IMG/VR virus record: IMGVR_UViG_3300046368_000469
Span: 1-40,340 of that record
From: a virus
DNA: 40,340 nt
Reading direction: 5' to 3' (one strand)
The translations under genes and the position numbers were made by a program. Below are positions 17,020-24,103 of the stretch, one piece after another. The notes beneath the pieces were generated by a model, which worked only from the letters and a program-made list of their open reading frames with translations, was not told where the DNA came from and did no database searches. Positions within the stretch are counted from its first letter, which is position 1. Each line of letters opens with the position of its first letter.

Positions 17020-17209
17020 TGATTTGCTCTTTGTTTTTATGGCAAAGCTCCACAATGGGTGAGACTTTCCCTTCCTCAATGTAAATCAGGGAGGACTCAA
17101 TAAGCCATTTGATTGTTGTTGTTGTTTTCTTCTCTCTCAAGAAGCGTTGGCATTTTTTGACTCCTTCTAGCGTTTCGCTGTCAAAGAGTAAGTTTATTCT
17201 GTTATTCAT
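16982..17209 (-). CDS. Second small DNA-binding (ribbon-helix-helix-like) regulator (75 aa)
   Basis: The frame encodes MNNRINLLFDSETLEGVKK followed by a helix and TTTIKWLIESSLIYIEEGK, again compatible with a ribbon-helix-helix regulator. It overlaps its minus-strand neighbour by 38 bp and reads away from the excisionase-like gene, so 17210-17369 is a divergent control region. A repressor maintaining lysogeny is a reasonable guess; the strand reversal relative to all lytic genes fits. Confidence 0.55.
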   Translation of the reverse strand: MNNRINLLFDSETLEGVKKCQRFLREKKTTTTIKWLIESSLIYIEEGKVSPIVELCHKNKEQINAQRTDLHNQVH

Positions 17210-17267
17210 AAATTAGGGAAAAAAAACTTTTTTGTATAAATAAAGAAAAAATCGAAATCTATAATAC

Positions 17268-17341
17268 ATAAAGCAACACAAAGGGTGATAAAGCAACACA
17301 AAAAACAAAAGTTGAAATATTAAGCCTTTTTGTGTTGCTTT
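17268..17341. promoter_or_regulatory. Divergent control region with three ATAAAGCAACACAAA operators
   Basis: ATAAAGCAACACAAA occurs at 17268-17282 and 17288-17302, exactly 20 bp apart, and its inverted copy TTTGTGTTGCTTT at 17329-17341. The 160-bp gap (17210-17369) separates the minus-strand regulators from the plus-strand excisionase-like gene. This is the most likely genetic-switch region: one regulator binding phased sites could silence both directions. The core also recurs twice upstream of the integrase. Confidence 0.65.
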
Positions 17342-17369
17342 GTGCTTTCTTGTGCCTAGTTGTTCATTC

Positions 17370-17555
17370 ATGCCAATAGCAAACACAATAACAAGCGAAG
17401 TTTTATTTACCGATGAGGTTAGAAAGCTTCTCAGATATAAAAGCAATGAATCGGTTTGCAGATTAGTAAGGGCGGGAAGACTAAAGCCATTATCGAAAAG
17501 CAAGCCTTACAGATTCAGCCGAGTAGCAATCGAAAGATTCTTACAAGGTGATTAA
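17370..17555 (+). CDS. Excisionase-like helix-turn-helix protein (61 aa)
   Basis: I start at ATG 17370 (MPIANTITSEVLFTDEV), the first after the repeats; the frame opens at 17340. LFTDEVRKLLRYKSNESVCRLVRAGRLKPLSKSKPYRFSRVAIERFLQG is a typical MerR/excisionase (HTH_17) fold, with the RF-S-x-x-A-I-E-x-FL ending of that family. Placement at the head of the rightward operon and near int suggests a directionality factor or early regulator. Confidence 0.7.
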   Translation: MPIANTITSEVLFTDEVRKLLRYKSNESVCRLVRAGRLKPLSKSKPYRFSRVAIERFLQGD

Positions 17556-17627
17556 TAAAATAACAATGCCCTGCCCACCAAAAGGCAGACAAGGCACTAA
17601 CACGATAAACATACAAAAACAATAATA

Positions 17628-18356
17628 ATGACAGATAGCAAGTTAATAGACGCGATAGCAGATGCGAACGCAAGACTACAGGAGCAGGGAGTCAATGTTC
17701 AGGGCGGGAAAAAATACCTAATGGTTAAGGATAGGGTAATAATTTTCCGACAACATTATGGCGACCATTACGGAATCGAAACAAGCATGATTCAAGCCGA
17801 CAGCGACAGGGTTGTTGTTCATGCTAAGATTACAAACTCAGATGGGCTTACAATTGGTAGCGGACTAGGCGAAGAGCAGAGAGACAGCCGAGGAGTTAAT
17901 TCTACATCAGCCCTAGAAAACGCAGAGACATCTGCGATAGGTCGAGCACTAGCAAGCTTGGGGTTACATGGCGGGGAATACGCATCTGCTGACGAAATGG
18001 TTCAAGCAATGCAGGCACAAGAGAAACCTCAAAGAGTTGAGAATACACCAACGGCTCAGGTCTTTGACGCTGATTGGCAAAATACAATTGTTCCAAATAC
18101 TAAGCACAAGGGCAAGAAGCTTGGAGAATTGGCACAGGGTTCACTCAAATGGTTTATTGAGAATTGGCAACCTTGGAGGGGGAGCGATGGAGACAGAGAG
18201 CCTACGCAAGAGCACATCGATTTTAGAAGTGCTATTGATTCCGCAAATAAAGACCTGTTTTCAAATGGCTCAGAGGTTCAGCCCACAGATGAGATCTCAG
18301 GGCAGACATCAGGCGACCCTACTGATCCTGAGTTAGACGAGGAGGTGCCCTTCTGA
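17628..18356 (+). CDS. ssDNA-annealing / recombination-type protein (242 aa)
   Basis: The central segment SALENAETSAIGRALASLGLHGGEYASADEM (about residues 90-125) matches a signature common to phage single-strand annealing or ssDNA-handling proteins (ERF/Sak-like group). The C-terminal part contains an NTKHKGKKLGELAQGSLKWFIENW module often fused to such proteins, and an acidic tail ending PELDEEVPF, as on ssDNA-binding proteins. It starts the replication and recombination block and is coupled (TGATG) to a tiny membrane gene. The exact family is uncertain. Confidence 0.55.
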   Translation: MTDSKLIDAIADANARLQEQGVNVQGGKKYLMVKDRVIIFRQHYGDHYGIETSMIQADSDRVVVHAKITNSDGLTIGSGLGEEQRDSRGVNSTSALENAETSAIGRALASLGLHGGEYASADEMVQAMQAQEKPQRVENTPTAQVFDADWQNTIVPNTKHKGKKLGELAQGSLKWFIENWQPWRGSDGDREPTQEHIDFRSAIDSANKDLFSNGSEVQPTDEISGQTSGDPTDPELDEEVPF

Positions 18357-18520
18357 TGGATACAATTGGATTTATTTTACTTTCAATTAGCTACCTAGCA
18401 CTCCTGTCTTACTTTTATAAACAGGCTTACTTTGAAAGGATGCGGGCAAATTACTTAGCGAAAAGCAACAAGGATTTACACGCAGAGAACAAGTACTACA
18501 GGGAACGCTACCCAAATTAA
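18356..18520 (+). CDS. Small membrane protein (54 aa)
   Basis: The ATG at 18356 overlaps the upstream stop (TGATG). Residues 4-21 form a hydrophobic helix (IGFILLSISYLALLSYFY), followed by a charged helical tail (YLAKSNKDLHAENKYYRERY). It is one of several very small membrane peptides in the early region. Function is unknown; the topology N-out with cytoplasmic coil is a guess. Confidence 0.5.
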   Translation: MDTIGFILLSISYLALLSYFYKQAYFERMRANYLAKSNKDLHAENKYYRERYPN

Positions 18521-18538
18521 TAACTAAGAAATAACACG

Positions 18539-19288
18539 ATGAATATTATATACGACATAGAAACTCGACCCCATGAAAAAACTTACAACGCAATGCTCGC
18601 AGAGGAGCCACAATTTAATGCGGACAGCGTTGCCATTGGAAACCTCAAGGACGAGGAAAAGATAAAAAAGAAGATCATTGACGCAGGAATTGCTCACGAA
18701 AAGAAAATGATCGAATGGAGAGCGAAGCAGAAAAAAACTTGTTGCCTTGACCCCGACCTTGGACAGCTCTCAGCGATTGGCATTCTGACCGTTGAGACAG
18801 GTACTTACGAAATCATCGATGCGACCGAAGATGAAGCAAAAGCACTCGAGCGATGGTGGGAAATATGCGACTCTACAATTCGCAAGGGTTGCTTGGCGTT
18901 CGGATGGAATACGGACAACTTTGATTTACCATTCTTGTTCGGCAGGAGCCGACTTTTAGGGGTCGAGTACGATTGGACATACATTACCAATTACAGATTC
19001 TTCCACTCAGGATTCGTTGACCTTCATAAGACTTGGACATTCGGGCAGTTTGGAAAGTTCTGCAAATTAGACAAAGCTTGCAGGGCACTTGGTTTTGTTG
19101 AGCCTGACAATGAAGTTAACGGAGCTACATTCCACGAGTATTACGAGCGAGGGGGAGAAGACCAAAAGAAAGCAGAGGCATATCTCAAGAATGACTTGGA
19201 CATGAGCTTCTGTGTTGGAAAAGCTACGCATGGGTTGAGAGTTCGGGATAATGTCAAGGACGGAGATGCTTTTGGAGATGCACATTAA
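18539..19288 (+). CDS. DEDDy-type 3'-5' exonuclease (249 aa)
   Basis: The three exonuclease motifs of the DnaQ fold are visible: YDIETR with Asp6 and Glu8, GWNTDNFDLPFL with Asp129, and YLKNDLDMSF with Tyr215 and Asp219 (YxxxD, hence DEDDy). It probably processes DNA ends in phage replication or recombination with the annealing protein upstream. An insertion between residues 20 and 75 is Lys-rich. The ATG is preceded by a TAACACGAT leader. Confidence 0.85.
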   Translation: MNIIYDIETRPHEKTYNAMLAEEPQFNADSVAIGNLKDEEKIKKKIIDAGIAHEKKMIEWRAKQKKTCCLDPDLGQLSAIGILTVETGTYEIIDATEDEAKALERWWEICDSTIRKGCLAFGWNTDNFDLPFLFGRSRLLGVEYDWTYITNYRFFHSGFVDLHKTWTFGQFGKFCKLDKACRALGFVEPDNEVNGATFHEYYERGGEDQKKAEAYLKNDLDMSFCVGKATHGLRVRDNVKDGDAFGDAH

Positions 19289-19571
19289 TTCACTCTTGGC
19301 ATTTGATGAAGCTCGCAAATTACTTAATGACAGATGCCAAAAGATAATAAGGGTCATTGAGAAATATCCTGACTCAACTGACAGGGATATTCTGCGAGAG
19401 CTTGGATGGTCAGACATGAATATGGTAAGACCTAGAATTACTGAGCTTATACAAAAAGGAATGGTTATTGAATCAGGCTCTATGACTTGCGGAATTACAG
19501 GTCGCAAGTGCAGGACGCTTGGCAAGCCTATCTTTGAGCATGAGGGACAACTTAAAATGTTCGGAATATGA
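19251..19571 (+). CDS. Winged-helix DNA-binding protein (about 97-106 aa)
   Basis: The frame opens at ATG 19251, but ATG 19266 or 19278 are alternatives and AAGGA at 19256-19260 favours 19266. The protein has a RDILRELGWSDMNMVRPRITELIQKGMVIESG segment that fits a winged helix-turn-helix, then CGITGRKCRTLG. It overlaps the exonuclease end and is coupled to the replication initiator by ATGA. It probably assists replication or regulates the operon. Confidence 0.55.
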   Translation: MSRTEMLLEMHINSLLAFDEARKLLNDRCQKIIRVIEKYPDSTDRDILRELGWSDMNMVRPRITELIQKGMVIESGSMTCGITGRKCRTLGKPIFEHEGQLKMFGI

Positions 19572-20293
19572 AGATGAGATTTACCGACATTGAGAAGTGG
19601 AGAAAATTATGGTTTCGGGATCTATGTCCCGAAGCCAAGTTACTTCTGCTTTACCTTTTTGATAATTGCGGGGACGCAGGAGTTATTGAAAAAGATCCCA
19701 TACGCTATGCGTTTGATATAGGTCTTGCAATTGATGACATCAATACAGCTATGACCGAATTAATCGGACATCAAAAATTGAGGCACATTGATACTCGCTA
19801 CATGCTCTTACCTAGCTTTGTTAAGTTTCAATACCCAAAGGGATTAAAGAAGGGCTACAACCCTCACAAAAGCGTTTGGCGAGAAATACAAAAGCATGAA
19901 CTAGACCCTTTTGAGTTAGGGATTGATTCAAGCCTTGCCCAAGCCTTGCCCAAGCCTTCCAAGATAAAGGATAAGATAAGGGATAAGATAAGGAATAAGG
20001 ATAAGATAAAGAGACTATGGTTACGAGCGAGCGGGGGAGACATTAGCCCACGACTAACAATTGATGCCGACAGGCTCTCTACAATATCCAAATACCTAGA
20101 AACTTATTCATGGTTACAGCTCGTCAGAGTTTGGCAACAAGCAGGCAGAAGCGACTTTCTTACAAATAGAAAAGGTAAGAATCGCAACGGATGGCAAGCG
20201 ACCTTTGATTGGATTCATGCACCAAAGAATTGGCGGAAGCTGACAGAGGGAGAATATGACAACCGAGAACGAAAGGCTACTCATGGATTCTGA
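19568..20293 (+). CDS. Replication initiator, DnaD / lambda-O-like (241 aa)
   Basis: The N-terminal region (FRDLCPEAKLLLLYLFDNCGDAGVIEKDP) resembles winged-helix phage replisome organisers. A Lys/Asp/Ile low-complexity linker (residues about 135-150) is encoded by iteron-like DNA repeats, and the C-terminal part (NRNGWQATFDWIHAPKNWRKLTEGEYDN) is the conserved loader-contacting end found in such initiators. A DnaC-like gene follows directly. An origin inside the gene, as in lambda O, is likely. Confidence 0.7.
   Translation: MKMRFTDIEKWRKLWFRDLCPEAKLLLLYLFDNCGDAGVIEKDPIRYAFDIGLAIDDINTAMTELIGHQKLRHIDTRYMLLPSFVKFQYPKGLKKGYNPHKSVWREIQKHELDPFELGIDSSLAQALPKPSKIKDKIRDKIRNKDKIKRLWLRASGGDISPRLTIDADRLSTISKYLETYSWLQLVRVWQQAGRSDFLTNRKGKNRNGWQATFDWIHAPKNWRKLTEGEYDNRERKATHGF
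19929..20010 (+). repeat. Iteron-like repeats inside initiator gene; candidate replication origin
   Basis: Two repeat families are adjacent. CAAGCCTTGCC recurs three times at 11-bp period (19929, 19940, 19951, the last one base shorter), and GGATAAGATAA occurs at 19969, 19981 and 19999. Repeats within the initiator gene beside an AT-rich stretch mirror the lambda-type origin located in gene O. Confidence 0.6.
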
Positions 20294-21029
20294 GCCACAA
20301 AAGCTGTTTACTCAGACTGAATCTAGGGTAGTTACTAGGATCTGCGAAGAGTCAGGCAAGGAGTTTACTCTCAATCAAACACGCTATGGTGAGATATGGT
20401 TTCCCGAAATAAAATACTGCGACGAAGTTTTGCAAAGACATGCAGACGAGGAACGCAGGGAGGGAATACGCAAGCGAAATGAAATGAGGGAAGAAATAAG
20501 GGAGAAGTGGATAGACCAAAACATACCTTATTACTTCAAGGCTGACCTTGATCGCTCGCATGAGCTAGATTGGCGAGCAGTCGATCAGGCACTCAAATGG
20601 AAATACAGCTACGATTCTCAGAATCAAAGCTTAGTCCTAAAAGGCGAGACTCGGAAAGGTAAGACAAGATCCGCCTACGAGATCATCAAGAAAAACGCAC
20701 TTCTGTTTCCTTACATTGATACAGCGGAGCGAATAGCGAGAAAACTAGGTGCAAGCCTGAGCCAATCTACAAGATTGCATGAGCAGAGCATACAGCATTT
20801 ATGCAATGTAAAACTTCTATGCATCGATGACTTAGGAAAAGAGGGTGTTACGCATAGAACTCAAACTGACTTATTTGAGATAATAAACCGCAGACTGGAA
20901 CACAACCGCCCGACAATAATAACTACGAACTTCGATGGCGAGAGCTTGCTACATAGATTCCCCGACGAGGAGCTTGCTCGCCCTTTGATCGCAAGGATAA
21001 GGGAATACAAGGTCATTGAGTTCAATTAA
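20256..21029 (+). CDS. DnaC-like helicase loader ATPase (257 aa)
   Basis: A Cys-containing N-terminal part (CEESGKEF, KYCDEVLQ) is followed by an AAA+ domain with a Walker A at about 130-137 (GETRKGKT) and a Walker B at about 187-192 (LLCIDD). Later TIITTNFDGESLLHRF provides the sensor-1-like segment typical of DnaC and IstB. It should load the host replicative helicase at the phage origin. GGGAG just before ATG 20256 supports that start. It overlaps the initiator gene by 38 bp. Confidence 0.82.
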   Translation: MTTENERLLMDSEPQKLFTQTESRVVTRICEESGKEFTLNQTRYGEIWFPEIKYCDEVLQRHADEERREGIRKRNEMREEIREKWIDQNIPYYFKADLDRSHELDWRAVDQALKWKYSYDSQNQSLVLKGETRKGKTRSAYEIIKKNALLFPYIDTAERIARKLGASLSQSTRLHEQSIQHLCNVKLLCIDDLGKEGVTHRTQTDLFEIINRRLEHNRPTIITTNFDGESLLHRFPDEELARPLIARIREYKVIEFN

Positions 21030-21294
21030 GCAATACAACCCACCCTTTGAGTTCTTGGCTGAATCAAGTAACAAGAAGGAGGCTTACAAAATAGACCTGT
21101 TAGGTGATGGGGGTAATGGAGAATGCTCCTGCCCTCATTACCAATACAGGCTCAAGAATTTACTTAGTCAGGGGTATCCGCCTAGTTCTAATACTAGGTG
21201 CAAGCACATTCTTAGAGCGAGAAACCTTTGCCTTAGTCTAATAATAAGGGAGGTAATACAGCAAAATGCAGAACGAGCAAAAGTTTTGGATTAA
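21016..21294 (+). CDS. SWIM-type zinc-finger protein (92 aa)
   Basis: The only available start seems to be TTG 21016, overlapping the loader end by 14 bp. CSCPHY (residues 37-42) and TRCKHILRARNL downstream give the C-x-C-(n)-C-x-H arrangement of SWIM zinc fingers, which bind DNA or protein. It is translationally coupled between the loader and RusA, so a role in replication or recombination is likely. Confidence 0.6.
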   Translation: MSSIKQYNPPFEFLAESSNKKEAYKIDLLGDGGNGECSCPHYQYRLKNLLSQGYPPSSNTRCKHILRARNLCLSLIIREVIQQNAERAKVLD

Positions 21295-21706
21295 TTGCGT
21301 ACCACCCAAAAGCACACATCAAAGTGCTTTGCGTATTTTTAAGATGAAGAACGGCAGGCAATTCATCGGTAGAGATAGTAAAGGTCTTGCTGTTGATCAA
21401 ATGCTACAAAAATTATTACTCCCATTTAAACCAAGTGTCCCACTCGATTGTGCAGTCGATTTGTCCATACGGTGGGTTTTCCCATACAGAAAGAATGAGC
21501 CAAAGAAAAACCGACAGGCTCCCCTGCCCTGCATTACAAGACCTGATGTAGACAACCTTACTAAAGGCTTATTGGATGCGATGACGAAAGTAGGTTTTTG
21601 GAAAGATGATTCTCTGATTTTTCGTATACAATTTGAAAAGTTTTTTTCAGAAAATTCGGGCATAGGTGTAATAATCCGCACCAATATTGGCAGTCCGAGC
21701 GATTAA
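21266..21706 (+). CDS. rusA: RusA-type Holliday junction resolvase (146 aa)
   Basis: RPDVDNLTKGLLDAMTKVGFWKDD (residues 92-115) is the RusA signature, with catalytic-type acids at Asp94, Asp96 and Asp114/115. Length fits the family (about 120-150 aa). It resolves branched DNA before packaging. GGGAGG upstream of ATG 21266 is a good ribosome site. It is the last gene of the replication block before the first palindromic promoter. Confidence 0.9.
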   Translation: MQNEQKFWINCVPPKSTHQSALRIFKMKNGRQFIGRDSKGLAVDQMLQKLLLPFKPSVPLDCAVDLSIRWVFPYRKNEPKKNRQAPLPCITRPDVDNLTKGLLDAMTKVGFWKDDSLIFRIQFEKFFSENSGIGVIIRTNIGSPSD

Positions 21707-21733
21707 ATTATTTTAAAAAAAGTGTTTTAGGGC

Positions 21734-21762
21734 TTGCAATTATGCGAACCCTCGCATAGTAT
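21734..21762 (+). promoter_or_regulatory. Promoter with embedded palindromic operator, copy 1
   Basis: A -35 TTGCAA (21734-21739) and a -10 TAGTAT (21757-21762) are 17 bp apart. A perfect palindrome TATGCGA-N4-TCGCATA at 21741-21758 fills the spacer. A bound dimer here would block RNA polymerase. It precedes a group of small genes from 21805. Confidence 0.8.
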
Positions 21763-21804
21763 GGTTTACATAATCTTAATTATTAACTTCAAAAAATCTA
21801 ACAT

Positions 21805-22005
21805 ATGAAATTCCAAATCAACTCAATTATCTCAATCAAAGGACAGCCTCACATTTGGCAGATCGTTAATCATTCTTCACCAATAAATGTAACATGCCGA
21901 ATGGTTGAAAACACAACCGAAGTTAAGAAAGATTTTAATCCTCGGACATCTATTACGGAAAGCGAAATTGAAAGCGTTTTAATTTATGACGCAATATCCG
22001 AATAA
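21805..22005 (+). CDS. Small hypothetical protein (66 aa)
   Basis: This is the first gene after operator-promoter 1. The product starts MKFQINSIISIKGQPHIWQIV and looks like a small beta-barrel, ending acidic. I do not recognise a family. Early expression and small size fit host-takeover proteins. Confidence 0.55.
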   Translation: MKFQINSIISIKGQPHIWQIVNHSSPINVTCRMVENTTEVKKDFNPRTSITESEIESVLIYDAISE

Positions 22006-22030
22006 AACTTAACACAAGGAGACTAACACG

Positions 22031-22324
22031 ATGAACCACATACAATTACTTGAAGAGCTAAAAGAGCTTACCAAATGGAACTACCATACAACCGCTAGGG
22101 CTACGCTCGTTAAGCACCTCCTTGAGGTTAATGAAAACGAAAAGACAAATAAGGGCTTAAAGTTACTTAGAAAGTCTTACTCTTTGATAGCAAGGCGACA
22201 ATCTTTTGACGGCTATCTTTCGAAGAAATCACGCACACTTAGGGATGAAGCAGATGACATTCTTTACATGCTTTTACTTAAGGTTCTACCAATACAATCC
22301 AAGGCACTTTGGGGAGCACTTTAA
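22031..22324 (+). CDS. Hypothetical helical protein (97 aa)
   Basis: The ATG is preceded by AAGGAGACTAACACG, giving a good ribosome site. The protein is basic and helical (ELKELTKWNYHTTARATLVKH, then KLLRKSYSLIARRQSF) and may bind nucleic acid. No family was recognised. It lies in the operator-1 operon. Confidence 0.55.
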   Translation: MNHIQLLEELKELTKWNYHTTARATLVKHLLEVNENEKTNKGLKLLRKSYSLIARRQSFDGYLSKKSRTLRDEADDILYMLLLKVLPIQSKALWGAL

Positions 22325-22339
22325 TAACAAACACAAGGA

Positions 22340-22352
22340 GACTAACACGATG
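22340..22352 (+). promoter_or_regulatory. Recurrent leader motif ACTAACACGAT before early genes
   Basis: GACTAACACGATG occurs identically at 22021-22033, 22340-22352 and 22527-22539. Close variants lie at 17595-17606, 18532-18540, 22893-22904 and 24173-24184. In most the final ATG is the start codon. Only some copies are preceded by AAGGAG, so the motif is not itself a Shine-Dalgarno. It could be a translational regulator or ribosome-binding context. Confidence 0.6.
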
Positions 22353-22520
22353 AAATCAAAACAAAAACAAGCACTCAAAGAACTCAAGCAACAAGCAAAA
22401 TGTTACAGAGGTTTAGATTACCCCTGTGAGGAAACATTCAATTATCTAAAATTTCAAAAACAATTACTGAACAAAAAATACGGAATTAAAATTAATTTAA
22501 ACCTCAGCCACGCCAACTAA
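22350..22520 (+). CDS. Small basic hypothetical protein (56 aa)
   Basis: The start at ATG 22350 is set by AAGGAG plus the leader motif; the open frame upstream belongs to the neighbour's region. The product is Lys/Gln-rich and helical (KSKQKQALKELKQQAK) with two Cys (AKCYRGLDYPCEE). Function is unknown. Confidence 0.55.
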   Translation: MKSKQKQALKELKQQAKCYRGLDYPCEETFNYLKFQKQLLNKKYGIKINLNLSHAN

Positions 22521-22536
22521 TACAGAGACTAACACG

Positions 22537-22842
22537 ATGACCAAAACAAAACCAAATCAGATTACCAAAGATGTTTTACAAATCTTTAATAATTTTAGAG
22601 CGTTCGGACTTAAGCAAGTCATACAACATAGCGAAGACAAAATAGTTTGCCACTTTCGCCACGGCATGAAGAAAAGAATAACCATGATCACTTTTGAGAT
22701 TAACCGAGGCTTGGACCTTTACAATGTTTCATTTGGCAAGATCTTTAAGCACGAATACAAAGAGCTTGCACGATTGGACGATTGCTATGTTGACCAACTA
22801 CGAGAAGTTGTTGAGCACGAGACAGGTTACATCATTTTATAA
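22537..22842 (+). CDS. Hypothetical protein (101 aa)
   Basis: The start follows GACTAACACG. The protein combines a helical N terminus with strands (KIVCHFRHGMKKRITMITFEINRG) and an acidic C terminus. No family was recognised. It is the last gene before operator-promoter 2. Confidence 0.5.
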   Translation: MTKTKPNQITKDVLQIFNNFRAFGLKQVIQHSEDKIVCHFRHGMKKRITMITFEINRGLDLYNVSFGKIFKHEYKELARLDDCYVDQLREVVEHETGYIIL

Positions 22843-22845
22843 TTC

Positions 22846-22874
22846 TTGACCATATGCAATCGTTCGCATATAGT
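22846..22874 (+). promoter_or_regulatory. Promoter with embedded palindromic operator, copy 2
   Basis: TTGACC (22846-22851) and TATAGT (22869-22874) are spaced 17 bp. The spacer holds TATGCAA-N4-TCGCATA (22853-22870), one mismatch from the perfect palindrome of copy 1. It precedes the 29-aa peptide and the cyclotransferase-like gene. Confidence 0.78.
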
Positions 22875-22901
22875 TAATAACTACTAACAACAACTAGCAC
22901 G

Positions 22902-22991
22902 ATGATATACGAAATACTAAACCACATAATTTTTCTGCCTTGGGCAGTAATACTTTTCTTCATTACGAAAGGAATCTTAACCGATGAATAA
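22902..22991 (+). CDS. Tiny membrane peptide (29 aa)
   Basis: The frame starts after CTAGCACG and overlaps the next gene by 8 bases. The product is almost entirely a hydrophobic helix (ILNHIIFLPWAVILFFITKG). Being the first gene after promoter 2 and overlapping the GGCT-like gene supports expression. It could anchor or regulate; unknown. Confidence 0.45.
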   Translation: MIYEILNHIIFLPWAVILFFITKGILTDE

Positions 22992-23397
22992 GGAATTACT
23001 TTTCGTTTACGGAACCCTCAAGCGAGGACATGGTAATAATCGACTGCTCTTCGGACAAAAATACATGGGCAAAGCAATTACCGAGCGTCCTTACATTATG
23101 GCAAGCAGGGGAATACCCTATGTTTATGAATGGAACAGGGCTGAACAAAATGACGAGATCATAAGAGGCAAGCCAATACACGGAGAGATATACCAAGTCG
23201 ACCCTGATGCCCTTGCAGGCATTGACAGACTAGAAGGACACCCAAGGTGGTACAGGCGAAAGATCATCCCCATTGAATTACACGCAGAGGTCACTACGCG
23301 GATACATGCATGGATATATTTTATGAGCGATTACATCACGACCCCCAAATGCATTTTAAAAATTAAATCACAAATGAAAATATCAGATCGTTTCTAA
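22984..23397 (+). CDS. Gamma-glutamylcyclotransferase-fold (GGCT/AIG2-like) protein (137 aa)
   Basis: VYGTLKRG (residues 8-15) is the substrate-loop signature of the fold, and GEIYQVDPDALAGIDRLEGHPRWYRR carries the catalytic-type Glu84 in D-R-L-E-G. Family members release 5-oxoproline from gamma-glutamyl or related amine conjugates. Together with the amidoligase and amidotransferase at 24186-25858, and sharing their operator, it likely acts in the same amide-ligation pathway, either removing or editing conjugates. Confidence 0.85.
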   Translation: MNKELLFVYGTLKRGHGNNRLLFGQKYMGKAITERPYIMASRGIPYVYEWNRAEQNDEIIRGKPIHGEIYQVDPDALAGIDRLEGHPRWYRRKIIPIELHAEVTTRIHAWIYFMSDYITTPKCILKIKSQMKISDRF

Positions 23398-23732
23398 TGA
23401 AGGTATTACAATGGTTCAGAGAAGGTCAGGATCGGCTACCAATAGAGATAGTCGGAAGCAATGAAAAGTTACTAATTACAACCCTCGCAATAATTGCGAA
23501 TACAAGGAGAATAAAAATACAAATGACTGATGAAGAAAATGAAACTATCGACTGCGATGTAAAAATTACGCTCAAGGAGTTTTCGGACAAAATCAATTGG
23601 TTACGCTTCAAAATGAATTACAATTATGTCGAGACTCAAAGATATTTTAAGCGAGTACATCACATTGAGAAAGATCAATTTGAAGAGCTAAGTCAAAGAC
23701 TTGATGAAAGCGAAGATTCTTGTTTGGAATAA
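23397..23732 (+). CDS. Hypothetical protein (111 aa)
   Basis: The start overlaps the GGCT stop (TAATG). The protein has a hydrophobic strand/helix (LLITTLAIIANTRRIKIQMT) and a charged C-terminal helix region (KDQFEELSQRLDESED). No family was recognised. Transcriptional linkage suggests a role with the GGCT-like protein. It is followed by a structured region and a terminator. Confidence 0.5.
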   Translation: MKVLQWFREGQDRLPIEIVGSNEKLLITTLAIIANTRRIKIQMTDEENETIDCDVKITLKEFSDKINWLRFKMNYNYVETQRYFKRVHHIEKDQFEELSQRLDESEDSCLE

Positions 23733-23740
23733 ACAATACC

Positions 23741-23819
23741 GAGAGACCTTTCTTAATTGGGTCGCAAGCGATAAAGCCTAGTCAGGGCAACAAATCCTGA
23801 CCATAAGGCATAAGCTCTC
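23741..23819 (+). ncRNA. Candidate structured RNA before a terminator
   Basis: Nested pairings can be drawn by eye: GAGAG (23741-23745) with CTCTC (23815-23819) closing the element; ACC/GGT (23746-23748 with 23760-23762); and a long hairpin GCCT-A-GTCAGG (23776-23786) with CCTGAC-CATA-AGGC (23796-23809). It is noncoding, 8 bases after a stop codon, and ends 3 bases before a rho-independent terminator. It could be a small RNA or 3' UTR processing element. Confidence 0.4.
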
Positions 23820-23822
23820 TTA

Positions 23823-23856
23823 CCCCTCAAGTTGTGTTAGGCTTGGGGGGTTTTTT
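23823..23856 (+). terminator. Rho-independent terminator
   Basis: A 9-bp stem CCCCTCAAG (23823-23831) / CTTGGGGGG (23842-23850), with one G-T wobble and a 10-base loop, is followed by TTTTTT. It ends the operator-2 transcription unit. Confidence 0.88.
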
Positions 23857-23860
23857 GTGC

Positions 23861-24034
23861 TAGGTGGACTTAGGTGGACTTAGGTGGACTTAGGTGGAGG
23901 AATATATGTGGAATATATGTGAGATATATGTGGAATATACAAATCTGCACAAAGCTGTAGTAGTCTGTAATTTTCTACCAATGTGGAGCTATGTGGAGCA
24001 ATCCGTGGAGCGATTGGGAGCGATTGGGAGCGAT
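23861..24034 (+). repeat. Phased GTGGA repeat array in a 450-bp gene-free region
   Basis: Between 23733 and 24185 there is no convincing gene. After the terminator come four TAGGTGGACT-type units (10-bp period, 23861-23900), then three GGAATATATGT-type units (11-bp, 23899-23931), then spaced GTGGAGC copies and a double CGATTGGGAG (24011-24030). The core GTGGA recurs about nine times, mostly on one helical face. Possible roles: second origin, partition or regulator binding site. Confidence 0.6.
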
Positions 24035-24103
24035 GCGACAAACTCCTGTAAAAACACTAATATTAAATTAGAGTAATTTTTTTCCCAAATAATTTCTAAA
24101 AGC

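Noticed and set aside
23741-23819. A tRNA or tRNA-like gene
   Set aside because: The length fits, but there is no TTCRA T loop, no 7-bp acceptor and no CCA-type end; it is listed only as a possible structured RNA.
23861-24034. A CRISPR array
   Set aside because: Units are 10-11 bp tandem repeats without spacers of 25-40 bp, and there are no cas genes.
23894-24076. Frame of 60 aa in the repeat region
   Set aside because: It is made mostly of the GTGGA repeats read through, with no ribosome site or protein-like character.
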